A stretch of 64,000 nucleotides of DNA, from contig NZ_CP154631.1 in assembly GCF_039555755.1 (NCBI RefSeq), positions 1,240,001-1,304,000 on the forward strand. Reading direction: 5' to 3'. Position numbers and translations under genes: made by a program. Positions 45,324 to 54,730 of this stretch are shown in pieces. The DNA comes from Pseudomonas sediminis. Its GTDB lineage: Bacteria > Pseudomonadota > Gammaproteobacteria > Pseudomonadales > Pseudomonadaceae. The stretch's first letter is position 1. The number at the start of each line of letters is the position of its first letter. The notes beneath the pieces were generated by a model. That model searched no databases. It was not told the origin of the DNA and saw nothing but the letters and a program-made list of their open reading frames with translations.

Positions 45324-46745
45324 CTAGATGGGTAGCGCCAGGCTCACTTCCACCCCACCTTCGACATTACCGATCTGCAACTCGCCACCATGAAGCTCGG
45401 CCACTTCCTGCACGAAGTTCAGGCCCAGACCAGTGCTCTTACGGCCGCCGTTGGGGCGCGGCAGGGAGTAGAAGCGCTCGGTTAGGCGGGCCAGGGCGTA
45501 GTCGGGGATGGCTTCGCCCTGGTTGAACAGGCGCAGGACGATGTGCTCGCCCTGGCGTTCGGCGGCGATACGGATGCGGCCGTCGGGCGGGGTGAAGTCG
45601 AGGCCGTTGTCCAGCAGGTTGGCCAGCGCCTGACGCAGCAGGAAGCGCTCGCCGCGCAGGCTGAGGCCGGTTGGTATTGCCTGATCAATCTGCAGATGGG
45701 CAGCGGTGATACGCGCCTGCTGCGCTTGCAGCAGTTCGTCCACCAGTGGCGCCAGCGGCACGCTCAAGCGTTCTTCCAGGCCCTGGCGTTGTTCCACCTG
45801 GGCCAGGTGCAGCAACCGCTCGATCAGGTTCTGCAGGCGCGCACTTTCCTGTTGGATATTGCCCACGAAGCGCTGGCGTTGCTCGACCGGCATATCACCC
45901 TCGAGCAGTTCGGCGGCGCCGCGGATGGCGGCCAGCGGGCTTTTCAGTTCGTGGGTCAGGGTGTGTACGTAGCGCTCGACGTAGGCCTTGCCTTCCAGTT
46001 CGGTGCGCATGCGCTCCACCGCCTTGGCCAACTGGCCCAGCTCACCGCCACGCACGTTCGGCGCCTCGGCGCGCTGGCCTTCGCTGACGGCCTGAGCGTA
46101 GCGAGTGAGCTTGCCCAGCGCGGCGCTGAGCCACCAGGACAGCAGCGCACCGATCAGCAGGCCAAGACCGATCAGCCCCGCGCCGAGCCAGCCAAGGCGC
46201 GTTTGCGAACGCTCGATATAAGGTTGCAGGGTGCGGTTGGGTTTGGCCACCGAGACCACGCCGATGATCTGCTCGCCGTCCTTGATCGGCGCCGCCACGT
46301 ACATCACCGAGGAGTCCGGATCGTTCGCATCTTCACGGGTCGAACGGGCACCGTACTGACCGCGCAAGGTCAGCAGCACATCATTCCAGCGCGAGTAGTC
46401 CTGGCCGACCGCCAGGCCAGTGGAGTCGAGCAGGACGATGCCCTGGGCATCGGTGACGTAGATGCGGTGGTTGACCTCGGCCTTGGTCACGCCCCAGATG
46501 CTCGCCTGGGGCTGGCGCCGGCCATAGGCTTCCAGCGCCTCGTGCAGGCGGCCCTGGCCGAGGGTGCCGGCCTTGACCTCGTCACGCAGTATCTCGGCCA
46601 GCAGGTTGGCGGTATCGACCAGCGTCTCCTCGGTGCTCTGGCGCACGCCGGGGCGAATCTCGTCCATCACCGTGCTCAGCACGAACCAGCCGGCCAGGCC
46701 AACGAAGAGGAAGTAGACGAGGAAGATGCGCACGCCCAGTGGCAT
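45324..46745 (-). CDS. creC: Sensor histidine kinase CreC
   Basis: A 473-residue kinase. Transmembrane segments (~6-25 and ~185-207) flank a periplasmic sensor, then HAMP, and the phosphoacceptor histidine is at residue 265 (HTLTHELKSPLAAIRG). ATP-binding boxes are NLLDNGLDF and GRKSTGLGLNFVQEV. It partners CreB, whose gene ends three bases before this start. In P. aeruginosa CreBC responds to penicillin-binding protein 4 inhibition and affects beta-lactam resistance. GGAG precedes the ATG. Confidence 0.94.
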   Translation of the reverse strand: MPLGVRIFLVYFLFVGLAGWFVLSTVMDEIRPGVRQSTEETLVDTANLLAEILRDEVKAGTLGQGRLHEALEAYGRRQPQASIWGVTKAEVNHRIYVTDAQGIVLLDSTGLAVGQDYSRWNDVLLTLRGQYGARSTREDANDPDSSVMYVAAPIKDGEQIIGVVSVAKPNRTLQPYIERSQTRLGWLGAGLIGLGLLIGALLSWWLSAALGKLTRYAQAVSEGQRAEAPNVRGGELGQLAKAVERMRTELEGKAYVERYVHTLTHELKSPLAAIRGAAELLEGDMPVEQRQRFVGNIQQESARLQNLIERLLHLAQVEQRQGLEERLSVPLAPLVDELLQAQQARITAAHLQIDQAIPTGLSLRGERFLLRQALANLLDNGLDFTPPDGRIRIAAERQGEHIVLRLFNQGEAIPDYALARLTERFYSLPRPNGGRKSTGLGLNFVQEVAELHGGELQIGNVEGGVEVSLALPI

Positions 46746-46748
46746 GAC

Positions 46749-47429
46749 TCAGGTCTCCGGTTCGAAACTGTAGCCCAGGCCGCGATGGGTCTGGATCGGC
46801 TCTTCACTCGGGGCGATGGCGCGCAGCTTGGCGCGCACACTCTTGATATGGCTGTCGATATTGCGCTCGTAGCCCGCCTCGCTGGCCACGCCGAGGGCAT
46901 CGAGCAACTGCTCGCGCGAATAGACCCGGCATGGCTGACCGAGCAGCGTGCGCAGCAGGCGAAATTCGTGGCGGGTCAGACTCAGGGCCTGGCCGTGGTA
47001 GTGAATGCGAAAGGCAGCATCGTCGATCTGAAAGGTGCTCGGCGCGCTGGCTACTGGTGCTTCGCGCGGCGCCACACGCTTGAGGATGGCCTTGACCCTG
47101 GCCGCGACTTCACGCGGGCTGAAAGGCTTGACCACGTAGTCGTCGGCGCCGATTTCCAGGCCCACCACGCGGTCGATTTCCTCGCTGCGCGCGGTGAGAA
47201 AGATCACCGGCAGCTCAGAGAAACGGCGCAGGCGCTTGCACACTTCAAAGCCGCTGATATCGGGCAGGCCGACGTCGAGAATGGCCAGGTCGAAGGCGCC
47301 GTTTTCCAGCAGCGTCAGCGCCTCGCCACCCAAGCTCGACCAGTGCGTGGCGAAACCTTCGGCCTGCAGGGCATAGACCAGCGTATCGGCAATCGCGGCT
47401 TCGTCTTCGACTATGAGGATCTGCGGCAT
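46749..47429 (-). CDS. creB: Response regulator CreB
   Basis: A 226-residue OmpR-type regulator. The receiver domain has its phosphorylated aspartate at residue 52 (AILDVGLPDISG) and lysine in DDYVVKPFSP. The C-terminal winged helix includes SLTRHEFRLLRTLL and GYERNIDSHIKSVRAKL. It is first gene of the creBC pair, with AGGA before the ATG. Its classical target creD is 7 kb away in this genome. Confidence 0.95.
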   Translation of the reverse strand: MPQILIVEDEAAIADTLVYALQAEGFATHWSSLGGEALTLLENGAFDLAILDVGLPDISGFEVCKRLRRFSELPVIFLTARSEEIDRVVGLEIGADDYVVKPFSPREVAARVKAILKRVAPREAPVASAPSTFQIDDAAFRIHYHGQALSLTRHEFRLLRTLLGQPCRVYSREQLLDALGVASEAGYERNIDSHIKSVRAKLRAIAPSEEPIQTHRGLGYSFEPET

Positions 47430-47624
47430 CGGGCGTCCTGCACCTGTGGGGCGACGGCAGGAGACTGCCGAGCGCGGGAGCCAGCGTCAAGCGAGGTATT
47501 GGCGAGTTTCACCCGCCCTACACGACAAGCGCCACTGCGACTGGATGGATGCAGGAGGTAGAACGAAGCAGGAGGCCAGAGTCGAAAGCGCCTCCCACGA
47601 GGTTGTCGCTCACCTGTAGCCCGG

Positions 47625-48065
47625 TCAGGGAATCTCGCCGCGAATGTACTGCTCCAGTTGACGGATCAGGTCGGCCTGTTCGGCAATGGTTTCCTTGACC
47701 AGGTCACCGATGGACAGCAGGCCGATCAGCTCGCCTTCGGCCAGCACCGGCAGGTGACGCAGGCGGCGCTCGGTCATCAGCTCCATGCAGTACTGCACGC
47801 TGTCACGCGGGCCAACGCTGATGACTTCGCTGGTCATGATTTCGTTGATCTTGGTGTTGAGCAACGAGCGCTCGGCCAAGGCCACCTTGCGCACGTAGTC
47901 ACGCTCGCTGACGATGCCGACCAGGCGCCCACCGGAAAGCACCACCAAGGCACCGATCCTTTGCTCGGCGAGGATACGCAGCCCGTCGAGCAGCGAATCC
48001 TCACTGTCGACGCTGTAAACGTAGGCGTTGGCTTTATTGCGAATAACCTCTGCGACGGTTTTCAT
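47625..48065 (-). CDS. Two-CBS-domain protein
   Basis: A 146-residue protein consisting of a CBS pair (residues ~8-60 and ~75-130; LVVLSGGRLVGIVSERDYVRKV and LPVLAEGELIGLLSIGDLV), a module that usually senses adenine nucleotides. There is no attached effector domain, so it probably acts through a partner. AGGAG precedes the ATG, and AACAACAA lies directly before it, suggesting Crc/Hfq control. It appears monocistronic. Confidence 0.88.
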   Translation of the reverse strand: MKTVAEVIRNKANAYVYSVDSEDSLLDGLRILAEQRIGALVVLSGGRLVGIVSERDYVRKVALAERSLLNTKINEIMTSEVISVGPRDSVQYCMELMTERRLRHLPVLAEGELIGLLSIGDLVKETIAEQADLIRQLEQYIRGEIP

Positions 48066-48079
48066 GCGGGCGGCTCCTG

Positions 48080-48087
48080 TTGTTGTT
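48080..48087 (-). promoter_or_regulatory. Crc/Hfq (CA) motif before the CBS-protein gene
   Basis: The minus strand reads ATAACAACAACAGGAG: an AAYAAYAA motif touching the ribosome site, the same arrangement as at hutU and the symporter operon. Confidence 0.65.
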
Positions 48088-48123
48088 ATCCGGTTTTAGC
48101 AGAGTTGGCCGCCGCGGTCAGCC

Positions 48124-50154
48124 TCAGTCGAGGCTGAATCGTCCAGTATTGTGCGCCAGCCCTTCGCTGCCTCGACGCAGTTGCTCGGCAGCACTGCTCA
48201 CGGCCTGGGCGCCATCGAGCAGTTGTCCGGCGGCCTGATCGACCTGCTGGATATTGCCACTGACCTCATCGGCGGTGGCCGCTTGCTGCTCGGCGGCCGT
48301 GGCGATCTGCGCCAGGCGGTCGCTGACGCGCTGCACCGAGTCGACGATGTTCTGCAGTTCATCACCCATGGCCAGCACGCTACCAATGTCGCCGTCGGCC
48401 TGGCTGCAAGCTTCTTCCATCAGGGTGACCGACTGCCCAACCACGCGCTGCAGGTTGTCCACGGTCTGGGCGATTTCCTGAGTCGAGTCCTGGGTGCGCT
48501 TGGACAGCGAGCGCACTTCATCGGCGACCACGGCGAAGCCTCGCCCGGCCTCACCCGCACGCGCGGCCTCGATGGCGGCGTTGAGTGCCAGCAGGTTGGT
48601 CTGCTCGGCGATGCCCTTGATCACCTCGACCACGCGGTTGATCTGCTGGGTCTGATCACGCAGTTGCTGCAACGCTGCAGCGCTGTCGCCGAGACGGCTG
48701 CTGAGGTGGCGCATGCTGGCGCTGGTGCGCTCACTACGCTGGTTGCTGCTCAGCGCCACTTCACGGGTCTGCTGCGCTTCCACCGCCGCCTGCTCGCAGC
48801 TTTGCGCCACGCTCTGTGCGGTGGCGGCCATCTGCGTCGCAGCGGTGGCGATCTGGCTCATCTGCGCCTGCTGCTGCTCGACGGCGTCCAGCGCATCACG
48901 CGCCTGGCCACCGAGCAACTGCACCGTGCTATCCAGTTGCTGGCTTTCGCGATTGACGCCCTGCAGCGAGTCGCGCATCTGCTCGACCGCAGTATTCAGC
49001 GCCTGGGCGATGGCGGCCAGGTCGTCACGGCCGTTGACCTCCATGCGCACGCGCAGGTCGCCGTCACGCAGACCGCGCGCGGCTTCGATGATGTTGCTGG
49101 TGCTGATGCGGATCGAGGTGTTCAGGCACATCAGTACATACATCGCCAGCAGGGTCAGCGCGATGAATGCGCCAATCACCTGGATCATCGAGTGCAGCGC
49201 CTGCTGCCGGTAATAACCGAGGCTGGCGGAGAACTGCTGATAGAGCGCTTGCTGCAGGCCCTGCAGTTGGGTTTCCAGCGCTTCGACACGTTGCACGAAC
49301 TGCTCGGGCGTGAGCGCCATGGGGCTGGCCTCGAACATGTCGCGGTCGATCTGGACGAGGAAGTCGTCGAACGCCTTGAGCGAGGCATCAAACGGCGCGC
49401 TCAGTTGGCGCATGGCCTGCGGCGCCTCGCGTGACAGGGTGATCTGCGCCTTGACCAACTGCGCCCGTTGCTCGTCGAGGCTGCGCCGCAGGTCGCGGAT
49501 CAGCACCCGGCTCTGCAGGGTGAAATGCTGCGAGACCACGGCGCCATGGCCCTGAGCGGCGAAAGTGCCGAGCTGCTCGAGCAGCCGCGGCATGATGTAG
49601 GTGATCTGCTCCATCATCAGGTAGGTGTCGAGGCGCGGATCGAGAATCAGGGTGCTGTCGGTCGCCACCTGCTCACGCAGGGCGATCAGGTACAACAGCG
49701 CCTTCTGGTAGCGCTCCAGCGCGTCAGGCAGAGCGACCTTGGTCAGCCCCGCGGCTCGCAGACCGTCGCGCTCGCCCTGCAGGGCCTGGAAATGCTGGCG
49801 CGCCTGATCACTGATCAGCTCGCTCTGCAGCGGCTCGGCCGCCTGCTGCAAGGCCTCGTCGAGCTTGGCCTCGCGTTGCTGCAGCAAACCTTGCGCGGCA
49901 TTCTCGGTGCCTTTCCATCGCGCCAGCAGGGTGCGCTGGGCGATCAGCTCATGTTGCACCTGAGCCATACGTTCCAGCGCCTGCGCGCCTTCCACTTCGT
50001 AGTCCACGGATTGCAGGCGCGACAGGTAGTCACTGCTGATGACCCACAGCGCATAACCGAGCGGCAACGCGAACAACAGGAACACCAACTGAAACTTGTG
50101 GGCAAAACTGAAACGCTGCAGCAGCCGTACACCCGGCTTGAGTACTCCCGTCAT
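48124..50154 (-). CDS. Methyl-accepting chemotaxis protein
   Basis: A 676-residue chemoreceptor. A first membrane helix (~24-42) is followed by a long helical ligand-binding region (~45-325), then a second membrane helix (~330-345), HAMP and signalling domains. The hairpin tip reads [39 protein letters not shown], given here across residues ~515-555. The sensor region resembles nitrate/nitrite-sensing or other four-helix domains, and the ligand is unknown. There is no C-terminal CheR-tethering pentapeptide. Monocistronic. Confidence 0.92.
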   Translation of the reverse strand: MTGVLKPGVRLLQRFSFAHKFQLVFLLFALPLGYALWVISSDYLSRLQSVDYEVEGAQALERMAQVQHELIAQRTLLARWKGTENAAQGLLQQREAKLDEALQQAAEPLQSELISDQARQHFQALQGERDGLRAAGLTKVALPDALERYQKALLYLIALREQVATDSTLILDPRLDTYLMMEQITYIMPRLLEQLGTFAAQGHGAVVSQHFTLQSRVLIRDLRRSLDEQRAQLVKAQITLSREAPQAMRQLSAPFDASLKAFDDFLVQIDRDMFEASPMALTPEQFVQRVEALETQLQGLQQALYQQFSASLGYYRQQALHSMIQVIGAFIALTLLAMYVLMCLNTSIRISTSNIIEAARGLRDGDLRVRMEVNGRDDLAAIAQALNTAVEQMRDSLQGVNRESQQLDSTVQLLGGQARDALDAVEQQQAQMSQIATAATQMAATAQSVAQSCEQAAVEAQQTREVALSSNQRSERTSASMRHLSSRLGDSAAALQQLRDQTQQINRVVEVIKGIAEQTNLLALNAAIEAARAGEAGRGFAVVADEVRSLSKRTQDSTQEIAQTVDNLQRVVGQSVTLMEEACSQADGDIGSVLAMGDELQNIVDSVQRVSDRLAQIATAAEQQAATADEVSGNIQQVDQAAGQLLDGAQAVSSAAEQLRRGSEGLAHNTGRFSLD

Positions 50155-50316
50155 AGCGACACCTCAACGACCTAAAGGGCCTACAGGCCTGGCAAAGAAT
50201 TGCATGTAGCAAAAAGCAGGCCCGACGCCCATTTTGGGCAGCTAGTCGTTACGGGGCACTCTCAACGAGTGTAATGGCCAATGGGTATCAGCCTTTTCCG
50301 AAATGCGACAATTAAC

Positions 50317-50826
50317 TCAGCACTGGGGACGATCACGGGTGTAGCGCTCGGCTGGGTCCACCGCTGCACCAAGATCGCGCATGGCGCTGGCACCGATCAG
50401 CAGCGGATAGCTGAAAGTGCTGCGGTCGGTCAGGTTGACCTCGATGGTGCGCTCTTCCTCACCCAGGCAGATCGGCATCTCGATCACCGGGCGCTGCGAG
50501 TAGGCGACTTCTTTGACCTCGGCGTCGCTCTCTTCGGTACGCTTCTTGATCTCGGCGATGCGTACCAGCGGATGTTCATACACCTTGTCTTCAGCACCAT
50601 CGACGGCCAGGCGGAAGCGCACCCAATCCTCACCATCGCGCTTGAAGGGTTCGATGTCCTTGGCCGATAGCGAGGCGGTCATCGCGCCGGTGTCCATCTT
50701 GGCCTTGAGAGCCTGGCCCAGAGCGGGGAGCTTGATCAGTTCGTAGCGGCCGTAAAGGTCCGGTTGTTCATCGGCCATGGTCGGCAGACTGATGGCGGCG
50801 GCCAGCAGGAGCAGAGCGTATTTCAA
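50317..50826 (-). CDS. ATP-dependent zinc protease (retropepsin-like, RimB/DUF785 family)
   Basis: A 169-residue protein with a signal peptide (MKYALLLLAAAISLPTMA). A retropepsin-like domain follows, with the aspartic active-site motif KMDTGAMTASL and the paired YPLLIGASAMRDL. The family is named ATP-dependent zinc protease in databases and includes E. coli RimB-like proteins tied to RimK; the biochemistry is thin. The start is a TTG at 50826 with AGAGGA upstream. In P. aeruginosa this gene (PA0462) is next to creB; here two genes intervene. Confidence 0.8.
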   Translation of the reverse strand: MKYALLLLAAAISLPTMADEQPDLYGRYELIKLPALGQALKAKMDTGAMTASLSAKDIEPFKRDGEDWVRFRLAVDGAEDKVYEHPLVRIAEIKKRTEESDAEVKEVAYSQRPVIEMPICLGEEERTIEVNLTDRSTFSYPLLIGASAMRDLGAAVDPAERYTRDRPQC

Positions 50827-50913
50827 GGTTAGGTCCTCTCGTTTGCGGTGACCGAACCTACGACTGCCATGCGCCTGGCATGTTCCACCAGAAGCGTTAC
50901 AACGTACTGCAAA

Positions 50914-52152
50914 CTAGCGGCCGCGTCCTTCCAGATCCACGCCACTCCACAGCTCGTCGAGCCGCTCGAACCCCCATTCTTCGGCCGATTCACGCCCGAC
51001 GATACGATCCTGATCGGTGATTTTGCTCAGGTCGACGACGCTCTGCGGCAGCGGCAGACGCGACCTCGCCGAGAAGAACACCTTGACCCTGGGCGCCAGC
51101 AGCGCCTTGGGATTCTGCTCCATGACCACCGCCAGGCGTCCACTTTGCAGACGCACCAGGGCGCCGACCGGATAGATGCCGACGGTCTTGACGAAGGCCT
51201 GGAACACCACTTCGTCGAAATGCCCCTTCCATTCGGCCATCTTGCGGATCGACTCGGCCGGGTCCCAGCCCTGCTTGTAGGGGCGATTGGAGGTGATCGC
51301 GTCGTACACGTCGCAGACCGCGCCCATCTTTGCCAGCAGGCTGATCTGGTCACCTTGCAGATGATGCGGATAGCCGCTGCCATCGACCTTCTCGTGGTGA
51401 TGCAGGCACACGTCGAGAACCAGAGCGCTGACCTGCTTGCTGGCAATCAGGATATTGCCGCCAGCCTCCGGGTGCCGGCGCACCTTGGCGAACTCGTTGT
51501 CGGTGAGCTTGCCGGGCTTGTCCAGCAGCTCCTGCGGTACGGCCATCTTGCCGATATCGTGCAGCAAACCGGCCAGCCCGGCCTCACTCACAGCGGCCTC
51601 GGGCAGGCCAAGCTGGCGCGCCAGGGCGATCATCAGAGCGCATACCGCCACCGAATGCATATAGGTGTATTCGTTGCTGTGCTTGAGTCGCGCCAGGCTG
51701 ATCAGCGCATTGGGGTGGCGCATCACCGACTCGGAAATTTCCTCTACCAGCGACTCGGCCTGCTCGAACTGCAGCGCCTGACCCATGCGCGCATCGCAGA
51801 ACATGTCCATCACCGCCTGCTTGGAGCGCGCGCAGAGTTTCACCGCATTCTCCAGCTCCTGCTCCATCGACAGTGCCTTGACCTTGGGCGGCTCGATGGC
51901 TGCCAACAGGCGGGCCTCGGCCTCGCATTGGACCTCGGCCTCGGTAGCGGCATGGACACCAGCGGCGACATCGGTGCCCTTGCTGACATCGATCCACAGC
52001 TCGCTGATCGCACTATCGCGAATACGAGCGAGATCTTTTTCGGAGTTGAGAAGAAATTTGGACTTCCAGAAGGGATGATCCATCCAGGAGCCGCAGAATT
52101 CCTGAATGAACATTCCGACGCGTAGATCAGCGACGGCGATCCGTTTGAGCAT
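50914..52152 (-). CDS. HD-GYP domain protein, probable cyclic-di-GMP phosphodiesterase
   Basis: A ~412-residue protein with an N-terminal DUF3391-type domain (MLKRIAVADLRVGMFIQEF) and a C-terminal HD-GYP domain. That domain has GLLHDIGKMAVPQELLDKPG, HHEKVDGSGYPHHLQGDQ and KMGAVCDVYDAITSNRPYK, with all metal-ligand motifs intact. It should hydrolyse cyclic di-GMP to GMP. The start is set at the ATG 52152 by homology; ribosome sites are weak here and at the upstream alternative 52212. It is divergent from the acyltransferase gene. Confidence 0.88.
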   Translation of the reverse strand: MLKRIAVADLRVGMFIQEFCGSWMDHPFWKSKFLLNSEKDLARIRDSAISELWIDVSKGTDVAAGVHAATEAEVQCEAEARLLAAIEPPKVKALSMEQELENAVKLCARSKQAVMDMFCDARMGQALQFEQAESLVEEISESVMRHPNALISLARLKHSNEYTYMHSVAVCALMIALARQLGLPEAAVSEAGLAGLLHDIGKMAVPQELLDKPGKLTDNEFAKVRRHPEAGGNILIASKQVSALVLDVCLHHHEKVDGSGYPHHLQGDQISLLAKMGAVCDVYDAITSNRPYKQGWDPAESIRKMAEWKGHFDEVVFQAFVKTVGIYPVGALVRLQSGRLAVVMEQNPKALLAPRVKVFFSARSRLPLPQSVVDLSKITDQDRIVGRESAEEWGFERLDELWSGVDLEGRGR

Positions 52153-52314
52153 GGTGCGTACCGGCAGGTTGAAGCGCCTTCCGTGGGCGGGATGTCCCGT
52201 GGTGACGATCATTGGCTTATAGACACTGATCTGGCAATAGGCCAGTGGGTGGAGCTTTGAGCAAGTTGTTGCGCTTGCATAAGATGTCCGCTCACCGCCC
52301 GCCATGGAGTCGAC

Positions 52315-53205
52315 ATGCGCCCTCTGCTGACCGGCCTAGCCAACATCGTTTTGCTGCTCGCCAACACCCTGATCCTGATCGGTCCGCTGCTGCTGATCGC
52401 CCTCGCCAAGCTCGTGGTACCCGGCCAGAGCGCCCGCGATACCTGCTCACGCGGGGTGATGTGGGTGGCCGAATTCTGGGCCGAGAACTGCAAGCGCATC
52501 TTCGCCCTGCTCACCCCGACTCACTGGGACATTCGCGGCAACGCCGAGCTGCGCAGCGACCGCTCCTACCTGGTGATCAGCAACCACCAATCCTGGGTCG
52601 ACATCCCCGCGCTGGTGCAGGCCTTCAACCGCAAGACGCCCTACTTCAAGTTTTTCCTCAAGCAGGAGCTAATCTGGGTGCCCTTTCTCGGCCTGGCCTT
52701 CTGGGCGCTGGACTACCCCTTCATGAAGCGTTACTCCAAGGCCTTTCTGCAGAAGAACCCGCATATGAAGGGCAAGGACCTGGAGATCACCAAGGCCGCC
52801 TGCGAGAAGTTCAAGCGCCTGCCGGTCACCGTGGTCAACTACCTGGAGGGCACCCGCTTCACCCCGGCCAAGCAGGCGCAACAGCAGTCGCCCTACCGCT
52901 ACCTGCTCAAGCCCAAAGCCGGCGGCGTGGCGTTCGTACTCGCGACGCTGGGTGAACAGATCGACGCCGTGCTGGACGTGACACTGGTGTATCCCGAGGG
53001 CAAAGCGCCGGGCTTTTGGGCGCTGCTCAGCGGTCAGGTGGACAAGGTGATCATCGATATCCAGATGCGCAACCTGGCTGCCGAACTGTGGCAGGGCGAC
53101 TACCAGAACGACCCGGTATTTCGCCAGTACATGCAGGACTGGGTCACTCAGCTCTGGCAGGAGAAGGACGCGCGCATAGCGCAAATCCGTGCCGAGTGGC
53201 AGTGA
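52315..53205 (+). CDS. 1-acylglycerol-3-phosphate acyltransferase-like protein (YihG family)
   Basis: A 296-residue PlsC-family acyltransferase. An N-terminal membrane segment is followed by the catalytic motif NHQSWVD and the substrate motif VNYLEGTRFTP. The overall pattern (KFFLKQELIWVPFLGLAFWALDYPFM) fits E. coli YihG, a second lysophosphatidate acyltransferase that adjusts membrane acyl composition. GGAG precedes the ATG. Monocistronic. Confidence 0.87.
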   Translation: MRPLLTGLANIVLLLANTLILIGPLLLIALAKLVVPGQSARDTCSRGVMWVAEFWAENCKRIFALLTPTHWDIRGNAELRSDRSYLVISNHQSWVDIPALVQAFNRKTPYFKFFLKQELIWVPFLGLAFWALDYPFMKRYSKAFLQKNPHMKGKDLEITKAACEKFKRLPVTVVNYLEGTRFTPAKQAQQQSPYRYLLKPKAGGVAFVLATLGEQIDAVLDVTLVYPEGKAPGFWALLSGQVDKVIIDIQMRNLAAELWQGDYQNDPVFRQYMQDWVTQLWQEKDARIAQIRAEWQ

Positions 53206-53216
53206 TTGCACGTAAC

Positions 53217-53248
53217 AGAAAATGGGAGCCCGAAGGCTCCCAAAAAAA
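53217..53248 (-). terminator. Terminator of fdhA
   Basis: GGGAGCC-CGAA-GGCTCCC (53224-53241), read on the minus strand as a TTCG-loop hairpin followed by ATTTTC. It is also next to the convergent acyltransferase stop, but lacks a T-run in that direction. Confidence 0.75.
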
Positions 53249-53310
53249 GGCGCGGACCAATGCGCCTAGGCCGTGAAAGGGCGGCCTGGGACTACGCCCA
53301 GGTCACGCCG

Positions 53311-54510
53311 TCACGCTGCACTGAAGGTCTTGTGCGGGTCGATGACGAATTTCTTCGGCACGCCGGCATCGAATTCGCCGTAGCCACGCGGCGCGTCATC
53401 CAGGCTGATGACCTGCACACCGACCACTTCGGCGATGTTGATGCGGTCCCACATGATCGCCTGCATCAGCGCGCGGTTGTACTTCATCACCGGGGTCTGG
53501 CCGGTGTGGAAGCTGTGCGACTTGGCCCAGCCGAGGCCGAAGCGAATGCTCAAGGAGCCGATCTTCGCCGCGGCATCCACCGCGCCCGGATCTTCGGTGA
53601 CGTAGAGGCCAGGAATACCGATTTTGCCGGCTACGCGCACGACGCCCATCAGCGAGTTGAGCACCGTTGCCGGCGCCTCCTGCTGGGCACCGGCATGGCC
53701 GTGACCACGGGCTTCGAAGCCCACGGCGTCGACCGCGCAATCCACTTCCGGCTCCCCCAGCAGATCGGCGATCTGCTCGTGCAATGGGGTGTCCTTGGAC
53801 AGGTCGGCGATTTCGAACCCTTGAGCCTTGGCATGGGCCAGGCGCGTTGGGTTGACGTCACCGACGATCACCACCGCAGCGCCAAGCAGACGCGCCGAGG
53901 CGGCAGCCGCCAGACCGACTGGGCCCGCGCCAGCGACGTAAACGGTAGAGCCCGGGCCGACGCCAGCGGTGACGGCACCGTGGTAACCGGTGGGCAGGAT
54001 GTCGGACAGGCAGGTCAGATCACGGATCTTCTCCATGGCCTTGTCGCGATCCGGCAGCTTGAGCAGGTTGAAGTCGGCGTAAGGCACCAGCACGTACTCG
54101 GCCTGGCCGCCGGTCCAATCACCCATGTCGACGTAGCCGTAGGCGCCGCCGGCACGCGCCGGGTTGACGGTCAGGCACACGCCGGTGTGCTGCTCCTTGC
54201 AGGAGCGGCAACGACCACAGGCGACGTTGAACGGCACGGAAACCAGATCGCCGATCTGCAGACGTTCGACGTCGCGGCCCTTCTCGATCACCTCACCGGT
54301 GATCTCGTGGCCCAGCACCAGGCCGACCTGCGCAGTAGTACGGCCACGCACCATATGCTGGTCGGAGCCGCAGATATTGGTGGAAACGACTTTGAGGATG
54401 ACCCCGTGCTCGATCTTCTTGCCGCGCGGGTCCTGCATTTTCGGGTAGTCGATCTTCTGTACTTCGACCTTGCCCGTACCGAGATAAACCACACCACGAT
54501 TACCAGACAT
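53311..54510 (-). CDS. fdhA: Glutathione-independent formaldehyde dehydrogenase
   Basis: A 399-residue zinc-dependent medium-chain dehydrogenase that oxidises formaldehyde to formate with NAD+, without glutathione. The zinc sites are CGSDQHMVRG and the structural cysteines CGRCRSCKEQHTGVC; the NAD fold is [20 protein letters not shown]. It closes the glyA-sox-purU run and removes formaldehyde released by sarcosine oxidation. AAGGAG precedes the ATG; ACAACAAGAA lies just upstream, a weak Crc-like tract. Confidence 0.96.
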   Translation of the reverse strand: MSGNRGVVYLGTGKVEVQKIDYPKMQDPRGKKIEHGVILKVVSTNICGSDQHMVRGRTTAQVGLVLGHEITGEVIEKGRDVERLQIGDLVSVPFNVACGRCRSCKEQHTGVCLTVNPARAGGAYGYVDMGDWTGGQAEYVLVPYADFNLLKLPDRDKAMEKIRDLTCLSDILPTGYHGAVTAGVGPGSTVYVAGAGPVGLAAAASARLLGAAVVIVGDVNPTRLAHAKAQGFEIADLSKDTPLHEQIADLLGEPEVDCAVDAVGFEARGHGHAGAQQEAPATVLNSLMGVVRVAGKIGIPGLYVTEDPGAVDAAAKIGSLSIRFGLGWAKSHSFHTGQTPVMKYNRALMQAIMWDRINIAEVVGVQVISLDDAPRGYGEFDAGVPKKFVIDPHKTFSAA

Positions 54511-54689
54511 GCGTAACTCTCCTTTCTTGTTGTGGACACAAGACGCGACCGACTGGCCGCGCGGCCTTGCACTGGAGCTTGTTGCGTCTGTTGCCGGAAA
54601 CCGCCGGTGAAACCTGGCAGAGCGGGTTCCGTAAGATGGGCCGAGCGGCGATCCGCTTCAGCCCACCAATAGCGTTCTTCGTTGCGACT

Positions 54690-54707
54690 GGTGGGCTTTA
54701 GCCCACC
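54690..54707. repeat. Palindrome in the purU-fdhA gap
   Basis: GGTGGGCT-TT-AGCCCACC, perfect 8-bp arms, with a related half (TTCAGCCCACC) 32 bp to the left. It belongs to the transcribed gap between purU and fdhA. Confidence 0.7.
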
Positions 54708-54730
54708 AAATATTCGGGTTGGCGATGCAT

